Positions 45,168 through 54,029 of a stretch of DNA of 64,000 nt are shown here, one piece after another. Origin of the DNA: Brooklawnia sp032229645. GTDB taxonomy: Bacteria > Actinomycetota > Actinomycetes > Propionibacteriales > Propionibacteriaceae. The notes below the pieces were generated by a model. The model ran no database searches. It was not told the origin of the DNA and worked only from the letters and a program-made list of their open reading frames with translations. The stretch is from the NCBI GenBank assembly GCA_963722295.1, contig CAVRLB010000002.1:62001-126000 (forward strand). The letters run 5' to 3'. The translations under genes were made by a program, and so were the position numbers. Position 1 is the first letter of the stretch. Each line of letters starts with the position of its first letter.

Positions 45168-46763
45168 ATGCGCATCTCGATGTGGCTCACCACCGTGGCA
45201 ACGGCAGCCGTTCTCAGCGCGTGTCAGGCCCCGGCATCTGTGCCCTCGGTATCGGTTGGTTCCGCGCAGGCCGGGGCGATCTTGCGGCTGGCGGAGACGA
45301 ACGAATACGAGACTCTAAATCCGCTGGAGTACACCTTCTCGATCACCTCGAAGTTCTACGATTCGCTGGTCACCGTGGGCGCCGACGGTCTCGAACCGGA
45401 ATTGGCCACCCAACTGCCGATAGCCAACGACGATCTGAGCCAGTGGACGGTTCACCTGCAAGAAGGAGTGACGTTCAGCGACGGCTCGGCCTTCGACGCC
45501 GACGACGTAGTGGCGACCTACCAGGCGGTGCTTGACCCGGCCACCGCATCACCACTACGCGGAAACTACGGGTTGTTGACCTCGGTCGAGGCCACCGACC
45601 CGTTCACCGTGGTCTTCACGCTCTCGGCACCCTATGCCGCCTTCCCGGTGCTGCTGACCCTGGGGATCCCCGCCTCCGAGAAGGTCGGCGGCTCCATCCT
45701 CGATTCGACGCTGACCCGCCAGCCCGACGGCACCGGCCCGTACACGTTGGCCGACTGGCAGCAGGGCAGTTCGATCACCCTCCAGGCCCGGGACGACTAT
45801 TGGCGCGGCAAACCGGCCGTCGAGACCATCGTCATCGGGTTCGTCAGCGACGAGAACGTCCGCGCGCAACGGCTGCTGAGCGGCGACTTCGACGGAGCCC
45901 AGCTCTCGCCGCTGGTCGCGTCGCAGCTCGACGGCCAGCAGGGGCTGGAGATTTTCACCAACCCGAGTGGCGACTACCGTGGCATCACGTTGCCCCAGAG
46001 CCTGCCCATCTTCGCCGATCCGCAGGTGCGGATCGCACTCAATCTGGGCACCGACCGACAGGCCATGGTCGCCGGCATCCTGGCCGGTCACGGGCAGCCG
46101 ACGAGCACCCCGATCACTGCTTCCTTCGGGGACGCTTTCAACCCGGACGCCACCTTCGGCTATGACCCGGAGCGGGCTGCCGCGCTTCTCGATGCCGCCG
46201 GCTGGACACTGGGTTCCGATGGCATGCGGACGAAAGACGGCGTCCCGTTCTCGTTCGAGCTGATGTATTTCGCCGAGGACACCGTGCGGCGCGACGCGGC
46301 GCAGGCCTTCGCCTCCGATGCGGCCAAGCTCGGGATCGAGGTGCGGCTGCTGGCAGTCGACCGTGCGCAGGCCAAACAGAAGATCGCCACCACCGCATTC
46401 GTCTTCGGCGGCGGAGATGTGCCCTACGATCCCGACACCCAGGTCTTCAGCGCCTTGCATTCTTCGTTCGCCGACTATGACCCCAACGACCCGTATTCGA
46501 ATCCCAGCCAGTACCGCAATCCGGCGGTGGACGAGTTGCTCGACAAGGCCCGTGGCGAGGTCGATACCGCGCTTCGTGACGCGGATTACCGCGAATTGCA
46601 GTCGCTGCTGATCGCGAACCCGCCGACGGTCAGCCTCTTCGTCCTCGATCACAGCTACGTGGCACGCGGGCTCGACCGGTACTCCCCCATCGAGCATGTC
46701 GTCGAACCCCACGAACACGGCGTGGCCTGGGGGCCCTGGTGGAATGTGGCGAGCTGGCGATGA
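45168..46763 (+). CDS. Nickel/peptide-type ABC transporter substrate-binding lipoprotein
   Basis: A 531-residue SBP family 5 protein (NikA/DppA type). The signal peptide ends in the lipobox AVLSAC with lipidated Cys at residue 19. Typical segments: YEWLNPLE-like YETLNPLEYTF, EGVTFSDGSAFDADDVV, and NLGTDRQAMVAGILAGHG. GGAGGAAAGG precedes the ATG at 45168, which excludes an upstream in-frame ATG at 45120. It is the first gene of an operon ending in urease, so nickel or a nickel chelate is the likely ligand; a peptide ligand cannot be excluded from the sequence. Confidence 0.9.
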   Translation: MRISMWLTTVATAAVLSACQAPASVPSVSVGSAQAGAILRLAETNEYETLNPLEYTFSITSKFYDSLVTVGADGLEPELATQLPIANDDLSQWTVHLQEGVTFSDGSAFDADDVVATYQAVLDPATASPLRGNYGLLTSVEATDPFTVVFTLSAPYAAFPVLLTLGIPASEKVGGSILDSTLTRQPDGTGPYTLADWQQGSSITLQARDDYWRGKPAVETIVIGFVSDENVRAQRLLSGDFDGAQLSPLVASQLDGQQGLEIFTNPSGDYRGITLPQSLPIFADPQVRIALNLGTDRQAMVAGILAGHGQPTSTPITASFGDAFNPDATFGYDPERAAALLDAAGWTLGSDGMRTKDGVPFSFELMYFAEDTVRRDAAQAFASDAAKLGIEVRLLAVDRAQAKQKIATTAFVFGGGDVPYDPDTQVFSALHSSFADYDPNDPYSNPSQYRNPAVDELLDKARGEVDTALRDADYRELQSLLIANPPTVSLFVLDHSYVARGLDRYSPIEHVVEPHEHGVAWGPWWNVASWR

Positions 46764-47797
46764 GCACCACGCCCGTCAGCACCGAACCGCGCGATCGGGT
46801 GCGGCCGCGCCGCCACCGCAGTCGCGCGGCACTCGCGGCACGGCTGGTGCTTCGCAGGCTCGGCTGGCTGATTCCGCTGCTGATCGGGCTCAGTCTGCTG
46901 GTCTTCGTCTTGGCCGGCTTCGCACCGGTCGATCCGACCGCCGCGTTCCTCGGCTCGCAGGACGAGTTCACCAGTGCCGCCGGACGCGAGGGTATCCAGA
47001 GCGCGGTGGCGCAGCTGCCGTGGTGGCAGACCTGGCTGAGCTGGCTCGGCGGCGTGCTGACCGGGCATCCGGGTTACTCGATCTCGGCGCGGATGCCGGT
47101 GGCCGACGTGGTGTCGGCCCGTCTGCCGTGGACGCTGCTGCTGATGACCGGTGGCCTGCTGGCTGGGTTCGTGGTAGCCGTCCCGCTCGCGATCACGGCC
47201 GCAAGGCGGCCACAGGGCCTGCTGGCCCGTGGGCTCGATCTGTTGATGTGGGTGCTCGCGGCGGTGCCGCCGTTCCTCGTCGGACTAGGCCTGATCGCCG
47301 TCTTCGCACTCGGATTGCAGGCGCTGCCCGCCGGCGGCATCACCACCCCGGGGGCGCCGGTCAGTTTCGCCGGCACCTCGCGACACATGATCTTGCCGGT
47401 CGCCGCGGTCACCGCTGGGCAGCTGCCGTGGATCACTCTGCATCTGCGAAAGGCACTGGTCGAGGCATCCGACGATCCGGGGGTGCGGGCCGCTCGGCTT
47501 CGCGGGATTCGCGAGCATCGGGTCTTCGTGCGGCATATTCTGCCCACCGCGATGATCCCGGTGCTGGCGATCACCGGCGCCCGGCTGACCGAGGTGATCG
47601 CCGGCTCGGTGCTGGTCGAGCAGATCTTCTCCTGGCCCGGACTCGGGCAATCCCTGGTGGCGGCGGCCCTGGCCCAGGATTTCCCGCTGCTCGGCGTGGT
47701 GTCGATGCTGCTCGCCGCGATGGCTCTGATCGGCGGCCTGCTGGCCGATCTCGCCCTGGTCCGGCTCGATCCGAGGACCGATCCCGATGAGCTATGA
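46760..47797 (+). CDS. Nickel-type ABC transporter permease (NikB/DppB family)
   Basis: A 345-residue membrane permease with about six transmembrane helices. An N-terminal basic stretch is followed by RLGWLIPLLIGLSLLVFVLAGF, and the binding-protein-dependent transport signature lies near KALVEASDDPGVRAARLRG with HILPTAMIPVLAITGARL. The ATG overlaps the binding-protein stop (ATGA). It pairs with the next permease. The 11-base overlap with the following gene shows tight translational coupling. Confidence 0.92.
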   Translation: MSTTPVSTEPRDRVRPRRHRSRAALAARLVLRRLGWLIPLLIGLSLLVFVLAGFAPVDPTAAFLGSQDEFTSAAGREGIQSAVAQLPWWQTWLSWLGGVLTGHPGYSISARMPVADVVSARLPWTLLLMTGGLLAGFVVAVPLAITAARRPQGLLARGLDLLMWVLAAVPPFLVGLGLIAVFALGLQALPAGGITTPGAPVSFAGTSRHMILPVAAVTAGQLPWITLHLRKALVEASDDPGVRAARLRGIREHRVFVRHILPTAMIPVLAITGARLTEVIAGSVLVEQIFSWPGLGQSLVAAALAQDFPLLGVVSMLLAAMALIGGLLADLALVRLDPRTDPDEL

Positions 47798-48635
47798 CCT
47801 GGCACTTCCCCGCGGGCGGACGCGTGGGCTCGCAATGCCCCGGGTCTCGTGGTCGCGTGCCGTGGCCGGCCTGGGGTTGGCTGCGCTGGTGGTGTACGCG
47901 GTCGTCGTGCCGTTGACGAATATGGTGCCGTTGACCGATGTCTCGTATCAGGTGGGCGCTCGGCCACCGAGCCTTGAGCATCTCTTCGGCACCGATCTCG
48001 CCGGACGAGATCTGTTCGTCCGGTGCGCCTACGGCCTGCGGGTCTCGATCCTGGTGGCGCTGGCCGGCGCGTTCAGCGCGATCGTGCTGGGTTCGGCGGT
48101 CGGCCTGAGCTGCGGGCTGATAGGCGGACGCTTCGACCGTCTGGTGATGCGGATCGTCGACGGGATCAACTCGCTCCCGCATCTGCTGCTCGGCATCGTC
48201 ATCGCGGCCACCTTCCGCGGCTCGCTGCTGGCGATCATCATGGTCGTCGCACTCACCCACTGGCCGCAGACAGCCCGGCTGGCCAGGGCCGAACTGCTGG
48301 CCATCTCGGTGCGCGACCACTATCGGGCCGCGATCACTCATGGCTTCACCCGTGCCCAATTGCTGCGCCATCACGTTTTGCCGCGGCTGCTCAGCCAGCT
48401 CAGCGTGGCATTCGGGCTACTCATCCCGCATGCCATCTGGCACGAGTCGACGCTCACTTTCCTCGGGCTCGGGCTGCCGCCGCACCAGCCTTCGCTGGGC
48501 TCGCTGTTGAACCTCGGCCAGCAGGCACTGCTCACCGGCAGCTGGTGGACACTGGCCGCCCCGGCCGGACTCCTGATCATCACAACGGTGGCCATCACCG
48601 CAGTGGTCAGCCCGAGGGAGCACCGCCATGGCTGA
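47787..48635 (+). CDS. Nickel-type ABC transporter permease (NikC/DppC family)
   Basis: The second permease, 282 residues with six helices. Signatures: HLFGTDLAGRDLFVRCAYGLRVS (given by HLFGTDLAGRD), the EAA-type loop LARAELLAISVRDHYRAA, and HHVLPRLLSQLSVAFG. It is coupled to the upstream permease and its end overlaps the ATPase start by 8 bases. Confidence 0.92.
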   Translation: MSYDLALPRGRTRGLAMPRVSWSRAVAGLGLAALVVYAVVVPLTNMVPLTDVSYQVGARPPSLEHLFGTDLAGRDLFVRCAYGLRVSILVALAGAFSAIVLGSAVGLSCGLIGGRFDRLVMRIVDGINSLPHLLLGIVIAATFRGSLLAIIMVVALTHWPQTARLARAELLAISVRDHYRAAITHGFTRAQLLRHHVLPRLLSQLSVAFGLLIPHAIWHESTLTFLGLGLPPHQPSLGSLLNLGQQALLTGSWWTLAAPAGLLIITTVAITAVVSPREHRHG

Positions 48636-50181
48636 GCACACCAGCCACGCTTCGCACGATCACGCGCGGGCACAGATCACGGTGCGCGGGCTCGAGGTCA
48701 GCTATGGCGACCGATCCGCACTGAAAGGCATCGACCTCGATCTGCGCCCGGGCGAATTGCATGTGCTGCTCGGATCGTCGGGGGCGGGCAAGACCACCAT
48801 TGTCAACGCGCTGACCGGAATGCTGCCACGAACCGCACGACTGGGCGGCCGGATCGAGCTGGATCACGGCGAAGCCCACTGGAATCTGGTCGGCTTGGGC
48901 CCGAGGGCCTTCCGTTCGCGTATTCTCGGCAGGATCATCGGCACCACCATCCAGGGATCGGTCAGCGCGTTCACCGCCACCAGCACAATCGGCACCCAGC
49001 TGCGGGAGGCCATCGGGGCCATCTCGCCGAAAACCGGACTGCTTCCCGTCCACCCGCATCTGGCAAGCTCGGACGATCAGCAGCGGCTCCGCGAGCTGTG
49101 TTGGGCCGCCGGCGCGGAGATCGACTGGCTCGGCCGCTACCCGCACGAACTGTCCGGTGGTCAGCTGAGCAGGCTGGGGCTGGTGGCGGCCATGATCGGC
49201 CATCCGCCCGTGCTGCTGGCCGATGAGCCGACCGCCGGCCTCGATGGCGAATCCGCGGCCGGCCTGATGAATGCCCTGGCGAGCTTCGCTCACAGCGGTC
49301 ACGCCGTGCTGCTCATCACCCATGAGGCGGGGCTTGCGCGTCGGTTCGGGGATCTCGTCTCGGTCATCGAGAACGGAACCATCACCGCCCAGGGCGATCC
49401 GCGCGAACTCATCGCGCCACGCCGAGTCGTCCGGCGCTCGGCCGCGGCTGCTCCTGTTGAGCCGGGGCCGGGCTTGGCGGCCCGCCGGGTCACCCGAGTG
49501 CTCGGCGGACAGCAGATCGTCCGAGACCTCTGCCTCGAGGTGCCGCGCGGCCGGATCGTCGGCCTGGCCGGGCCGTCCGGGGTGGGCAAGTCAACACTCG
49601 CGTCGATGATGGCGCTGCTGGCCGCGCCGGATGCCGGGGCCATCGAGCTCGATGGCCGGACGCTGACCCAAGCAGGACTCCGGCTGCCCCCGCAGGTGCG
49701 CCGCAAGGTCGGCTGGGTCTGTCAGCAGCCGTTCACCGCGATGGACCCGCAGATGAGCCTGGCGAAGGCCATCGAGCTACCGGCCCGGCTCGCGGGGCTC
49801 GACGTCCGCGCCGAGGAAGCGGCCGGGTTGTGCGGACTGCCCACCGACGTGCTCGTCCGTCGTCCGGATGAGGTATCGGGAGGCGAACTGCAACGGGCCT
49901 GCGTAGCCCGGGCGCTCGCGCTGCAGCCCGATTACCTGGTGCTCGACGAGATCACCGCCATGCTCGACCATCGAACAGCCGATGACGTGCTGAAACAGGT
50001 CGGGGCAGCGGCGGACGAGCACGGCATCGGTGTGCTGCTGATCTCGCACGATCAGCTCGTACTGGACGAGTTCGCCGACTTTGGTTGGCGGCTGGAACCG
50101 GGCAACGATGGACCTGTTTTGCGTCGGGCAGATGACAACAACGAGATCGAGGAGTATCACAATGCATCTCACTCCAGGTGA
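48628..50181 (+). CDS. Fused double ATPase of the nickel-type ABC transporter (NikD-NikE fusion)
   Basis: A 517-residue protein with two ABC ATPase domains in one chain. Domain 1 (about 15-260): Walker A GSSGAGKTT, signature LSGGQLSRLG, Walker B VLLADEPTAGLD, switch His LITHEAG. Domain 2 (about 285-505): Walker A GPSGVGKST, signature VSGGELQRACVARA, Walker B LVLDEITAMLD, ISHDQ. In Escherichia coli these are separate NikD and NikE. A His-rich N-terminus (HTSHASHDHARA) may bind nickel. Its end overlaps the ureAB start by 20 bases, which directly ties the transporter to urease. Confidence 0.93.
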   Translation: MAEHTSHASHDHARAQITVRGLEVSYGDRSALKGIDLDLRPGELHVLLGSSGAGKTTIVNALTGMLPRTARLGGRIELDHGEAHWNLVGLGPRAFRSRILGRIIGTTIQGSVSAFTATSTIGTQLREAIGAISPKTGLLPVHPHLASSDDQQRLRELCWAAGAEIDWLGRYPHELSGGQLSRLGLVAAMIGHPPVLLADEPTAGLDGESAAGLMNALASFAHSGHAVLLITHEAGLARRFGDLVSVIENGTITAQGDPRELIAPRRVVRRSAAAAPVEPGPGLAARRVTRVLGGQQIVRDLCLEVPRGRIVGLAGPSGVGKSTLASMMALLAAPDAGAIELDGRTLTQAGLRLPPQVRRKVGWVCQQPFTAMDPQMSLAKAIELPARLAGLDVRAEEAAGLCGLPTDVLVRRPDEVSGGELQRACVARALALQPDYLVLDEITAMLDHRTADDVLKQVGAAADEHGIGVLLISHDQLVLDEFADFGWRLEPGNDGPVLRRADDNNEIEEYHNASHSR

Positions 50182-50857
50182 TCAGGAACGGCTGATGCTT
50201 GCGCTGGCCGGAATGGTGGCTCGCGACCGGCAGGCGCGCGGAGTCAAGCTCAACTACCCCGAGGCGGTCGCACTGCTGACCTCGTGGGTCGTCGAGCGGG
50301 CGCGCGACGGGGCGAGCGTGGCCGAGCTGATGCAATCCGGACGCGAGGTGCTCGGCCCCGACGACGTGATGCCAGGGGTCGCCGACCTGATCACCGACGT
50401 GCAGGTGGAGGCGATGTTCCCCGACGGACGCAAGCTGGTCACCTTGCATCATCCGATCGCCGGGGGCAGCGGCGAGGGACCGGGCGCCATCCGGGTCACG
50501 CCGGGGACCGTCGAGATCAACGCGGACCGTTCTGCTTCGGAGCGCATCGATCTGACGATCACGAATACCGGCGACCGGCCCGTGCAGATCGGCTCGCATC
50601 TGCATCTGCCGGACGCGAACTCGGCGCTGGCTTTTGACCGTGACAAGGCGTTCGGGTTCCGGCTCGACATCCCGGCCGGCACCTCACACCGCTTCGAGCC
50701 GGGGGTCAGCCGCACCGTGCAGGCGGTGACGATCCGCGGACGACGTCGTGTGCCCGGGCTGCAGACGGGCAAGACCGACGGCGGCGATCTCGGTCGGCTG
50801 CCCTCGCCCGCCGGCAGCACCACCGATAGCGACGCCGACCAGACCAAGGAGTCCTGA
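50162..50857 (+). CDS. ureAB: Urease gamma-beta fusion subunit
   Basis: A 231-residue structural subunit in which the gamma (UreA) and beta (UreB) chains are fused, as in Helicobacter and several actinobacteria. Residues 1-100 are gamma (MHLTPGDQERLML, RGVKLNYPEAVALL, VMPGVADLITDVQVEAMFPDG given by its ends), followed by beta from about 115 (GAIRVTPGTVEIN, NTGDRPVQIGSHLHL, FGFRLDIPAGTSHRFEPG in parts). A Ser/Asp-rich tail of about 35 residues is unusual. The start overlaps the ATPase gene; the next ATG follows the stop by one base. Confidence 0.95.
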   Translation: MHLTPGDQERLMLALAGMVARDRQARGVKLNYPEAVALLTSWVVERARDGASVAELMQSGREVLGPDDVMPGVADLITDVQVEAMFPDGRKLVTLHHPIAGGSGEGPGAIRVTPGTVEINADRSASERIDLTITNTGDRPVQIGSHLHLPDANSALAFDRDKAFGFRLDIPAGTSHRFEPGVSRTVQAVTIRGRRRVPGLQTGKTDGGDLGRLPSPAGSTTDSDADQTKES

Positions 50858-50858
50858 G

Positions 50859-52559
50859 ATGCAGATCAGCCGCGAGAAGTACGCGTCGCTCTACGGCCCG
50901 AGCACCGGCGACCAGATGAGGCTGGCCGACACCGACCTATGGATCGAAGTCGAGCAGGACCTGACCTTCGGAGGCGATGAGGCGGTCTTCGGAGGCGGCA
51001 AATCGATCCGCGAATCCATGTTGCAGGGATCGGTCACCAGCGCCCAGGGCGCCCCCGACACCGTGATCACCAACGCGATCGTCCTCGATTGGTGGGGCAT
51101 CGTGAAGGCCGATGTCGGCATCAAGGACGGCATGATCGTCGCGATCGGCCGGGCGGGCAACTCCGACGTCAGCGACGGCGTAGACCCACAACTGGAGATC
51201 GGGCCGTCCACCGAGATCATCAGCGGGGAGGGCAAGATCCTCACCGCGGGCGGATTCGACTCGCATGTGCACATGATCTCGCCGTCGCAGACGGTGGAGG
51301 CACTGTCGACCGGAATCACGACCATCAGCGGCGGCGGCACCGGTCCGGCGGAAGGCACCAAGGCGACCACGGTGACCCCGGGTCCCTGGCATCTGCGCCT
51401 CATCCACCGCGCCTTCGACCCCTTCCCGGTCAACGTGCTGCTGCTCGGCAAGGGCAATACGGTCAGCGCCGAGGGGCTGGCGGAACAGGCGCTGGCCGGC
51501 GCGGGCGGCTACAAGGTGCATGAGGATTGGGGCTCGACCCCGGCCGCTCTCGACGCGGCACTGCGCGCCGCCGACGAATGGGGCCTTCAGGTGGCGTTGC
51601 ACTCCGACTCGCTGAACGAGGCCGGCTATGTCGAGTCGACCATTAAGGCGATCGCCGGACGCTCGATCCACACCTTCCACACCGAAGGCGCGGGCGGCGG
51701 TCACGCCCCCGATATCTTGAAGCTGGCGAGCGAGCCCTACGTGCTGCCGGCGTCCACCAACCCGACGCTGCCACACACCAAGAACACCGTGGACGAGCAC
51801 CTCGACATGCTGCTGGTCTGTCATCACCTCAATCCCAAGGTGCCCGAGGATCTGGCGTTCGCCGAGTCGAGGATCCGGGCGACCACGATCGCGGCCGAGG
51901 ACATCCTGCATGACATGGGTGCGCTGTCGATCACGTCGTCCGATGCGCAGGCGATGGGCCGGATCGGGGAGGTGATCACCCGAACCTGGCAGGTCGCGCA
52001 CGTGATGAAGGCCAGGCTGGGTGCGCTCGGTGGCGGTCTGCCGGCAGACAATGAGCGGGCCCGCCGCTATGTGGCGAAGTACACGATCAATCCCGCTATC
52101 GCGCACGGGGTTGACGCCTTCATCGGCTCGATCGAGGCCGGGAAGATGGCCGACCTGGTGCTCTGGGACCCGCGCTTCTTCGCGGTACGCCCGGAGATGG
52201 TGATCAAGGGCGGTGCGGTCGTCTGGGGTTCGCTGGGCGACCCGAATGCGTCCATCACAACTCCGCAACCGACCCTGGAGCGGCCCACCCTCGCCGCGCC
52301 GGCGGGCGCGGAGTTGTCGGTCTCGTTCGTCTCCCCCGCCGCGCTGGACGCCGGGTTGGCGTCCACACTCGGGTTGCGCCGCAGACTGCTTCCGGTCGCG
52401 GGAACCCGGCAGACCACCAAGGCCCATATGAAGAACAACGCTGCCACACCGCAGATCGACATTGATCCGGAGACGTTCGCGATCGACATCGACGGAGTCC
52501 GTATCACCCCCGACCCGGTCGATGAGTTGCCGATGGCCCAGCTCTTTACGCTCTACTGA
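50859..52559 (+). CDS. ureC: Urease alpha subunit (catalytic)
   Basis: Hydrolyses urea to ammonia and carbamate at a two-nickel centre. 566 residues, normal length. Active-site features: metal His pair in FDSHVHMISP (about 135), the carbamylated Lys in YKVHEDWGSTPA (about 220), His in ALHSDSLNE and HTFHTEGAGGGHAPD, and the flap Cys/His in LLVCHHLNP (about 323). It starts MQISREKYASLYGPS, typical of UreC. The stop overlaps the ureF start (TGATG). Confidence 0.98.
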   Translation: MQISREKYASLYGPSTGDQMRLADTDLWIEVEQDLTFGGDEAVFGGGKSIRESMLQGSVTSAQGAPDTVITNAIVLDWWGIVKADVGIKDGMIVAIGRAGNSDVSDGVDPQLEIGPSTEIISGEGKILTAGGFDSHVHMISPSQTVEALSTGITTISGGGTGPAEGTKATTVTPGPWHLRLIHRAFDPFPVNVLLLGKGNTVSAEGLAEQALAGAGGYKVHEDWGSTPAALDAALRAADEWGLQVALHSDSLNEAGYVESTIKAIAGRSIHTFHTEGAGGGHAPDILKLASEPYVLPASTNPTLPHTKNTVDEHLDMLLVCHHLNPKVPEDLAFAESRIRATTIAAEDILHDMGALSITSSDAQAMGRIGEVITRTWQVAHVMKARLGALGGGLPADNERARRYVAKYTINPAIAHGVDAFIGSIEAGKMADLVLWDPRFFAVRPEMVIKGGAVVWGSLGDPNASITTPQPTLERPTLAAPAGAELSVSFVSPAALDAGLASTLGLRRRLLPVAGTRQTTKAHMKNNAATPQIDIDPETFAIDIDGVRITPDPVDELPMAQLFTLY

Positions 52560-53212
52560 TGACCACGCAGGCCATGATGCTGGCGTTTCTGGCCGATGTG
52601 CGTTTGCCGGTCGGCACACATACCCAGTCGGCGGGCCTGGAGCCCGCTCTTCAGGCGGGCATGCCCGTCGATGCGGTGAGAGAGTACGTGGTCACCAGGC
52701 TGGCGACGGTGACCGAGGTGGAGGCCGCCACCGCGGTAGTGGCCCGATTCACCGAGCTGGCCCGCGGTGAGCTGGATCCGGTTGAGCGTGCGTGGGCGGC
52801 GCGGACACCGAGCAGGGCGCTGCGAGACAATTCCCGCCAGCTCGGACGCGGCCAGGCCAGATTGGTCGACGTCTTGTGGCCCTCGGCCGGTGGCGAGCGG
52901 TGCGGGCGCTACAGCCGCGCCGTGCTGATCGGGATCGCGGCTGCCAGGTCCGGGCTCGGATCCTTCGAGACGGCCTCGCTGATCGGCTACGACGATCTGC
53001 AATCGGTGACCTCCGCCCTGCTCAAGCTCGAGCCCACCGACCCGGTGCAGGTCGCCGCTGTGACCAGGGATCTGCTGCCCGAGGTGGATGCGATGGCCGA
53101 GCGGGTCGCGGGGCTTACTCGTCCGGACGACATCCCTGCCCATGCGGCGCCCCAATTGGAGCTATGGGCCGAGCAGCACTCCCACGCGACCGAGCGGCTG
53201 TTCCATGCCTGA
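52559..53212 (+). CDS. ureF: Urease accessory protein UreF
   Basis: A 217-residue GTPase-modulating chaperone for nickel insertion. Features: LADVRLPVGTHTQSAGLEPAL (given by LPVGTHTQSAGLE, the family's PxGxxxxSxGLE motif, about 15-28), the conserved all-helical core and RNSRQLGRGQ-like DNSRQLGRGQARL. It is coupled to ureC by a one-base overlap. Confidence 0.93.
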   Translation: MTTQAMMLAFLADVRLPVGTHTQSAGLEPALQAGMPVDAVREYVVTRLATVTEVEAATAVVARFTELARGELDPVERAWAARTPSRALRDNSRQLGRGQARLVDVLWPSAGGERCGRYSRAVLIGIAAARSGLGSFETASLIGYDDLQSVTSALLKLEPTDPVQVAAVTRDLLPEVDAMAERVAGLTRPDDIPAHAAPQLELWAEQHSHATERLFHA

Positions 53213-53252
53213 GACCAATTCTCAGATCCGAACCAGAACCAAGGAGCACGAT

Positions 53253-54029
53253 ATGTCCATGCGAGATCAACAGATGGTATCGGGAAACCCCCGAGCGGGA
53301 CTTGATGTCCCCGGCGCACCGACCCGCGCGATGCGGCTCGGGGTGGCCGGGCCGGTCGGCACCGGCAAGAGTTCGCTGATAGCGACGATCTGCCGGGCGC
53401 TGTCGAGTTCGCTCTCGCTGGCCGTGGTGACCAATGACATCTACACCGATGAGGACGCCCGGTTCTTGAAGGCAGCCGGGGTGCTCGACCCCGAGCGCAT
53501 CCGACCGGTCGAGACCGGAGCCTGCCCGCACACCGCGATCCGCGATGACGTGACGGTGAATCTGCTTGCCGCGGAGGACTTGGAGGCTGATTTCGCGCCC
53601 GTCGACATCGTCTTGATCGAGTCGGGAGGCGATAACCTGACGGCGACCTTCTCACCTGCACTGGTCGACGTGCAGATCTTCGTCCTTGATGTGGCGGGCG
53701 GCGGCGACGTGGTGCGCAAGGGCGGCCCGGGCATCGCACGCGCCGATCTGCTGGTGATCAACAAGACCGATCTGGGACCGTTCGTCGATGTCGATGTCGA
53801 GCGGATGATCAGGGAGGGACGCGAGGTGCGCCAGGGGCGTCCGGTGATCGGGGTTTCCCGCAAGGATCCGGAATCGATCGCCGCGCTGGAGCAATGGGTG
53901 ATGGATTCACTGACGAGCTTTCGTAGCGGCCATCATGTGGCCGTGGATCCGGGCCCGATGGCTCCCCATGTGCATGCGGACGGCACGGTGCACTCCCATG
54001 CCGGCGGCGCGCACGATCATCAGCATTGA
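53253..54029 (+). CDS. ureG: Urease accessory GTPase UreG with histidine-rich C-terminus
   Basis: A SIMIBI-class GTPase of 258 residues that delivers nickel to urease. P-loop GVAGPVGTGKSS (about 30), metal-binding CPH in ETGACPHTAIRDD (about 80), switch LIESGGDNL and base motif INKTDL. The C-terminal tail VHADGTVHSHAGGAHDHQH is His-rich; in UreG such stretches are usual at the N-terminus. No ureE lies in the cluster, so this tail may store or collect nickel. AAGGAG at 53241-53246 supports the ATG at 53253. The stop overlaps the ureD start. Confidence 0.95.
   Translation: MSMRDQQMVSGNPRAGLDVPGAPTRAMRLGVAGPVGTGKSSLIATICRALSSSLSLAVVTNDIYTDEDARFLKAAGVLDPERIRPVETGACPHTAIRDDVTVNLLAAEDLEADFAPVDIVLIESGGDNLTATFSPALVDVQIFVLDVAGGGDVVRKGGPGIARADLLVINKTDLGPFVDVDVERMIREGREVRQGRPVIGVSRKDPESIAALEQWVMDSLTSFRSGHHVAVDPGPMAPHVHADGTVHSHAGGAHDHQH

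Noticed and set aside
50937..52619. A 560-codon open frame opposite ureC
   Set aside because: Shadow of ureC; all urease active-site motifs lie on the + strand.
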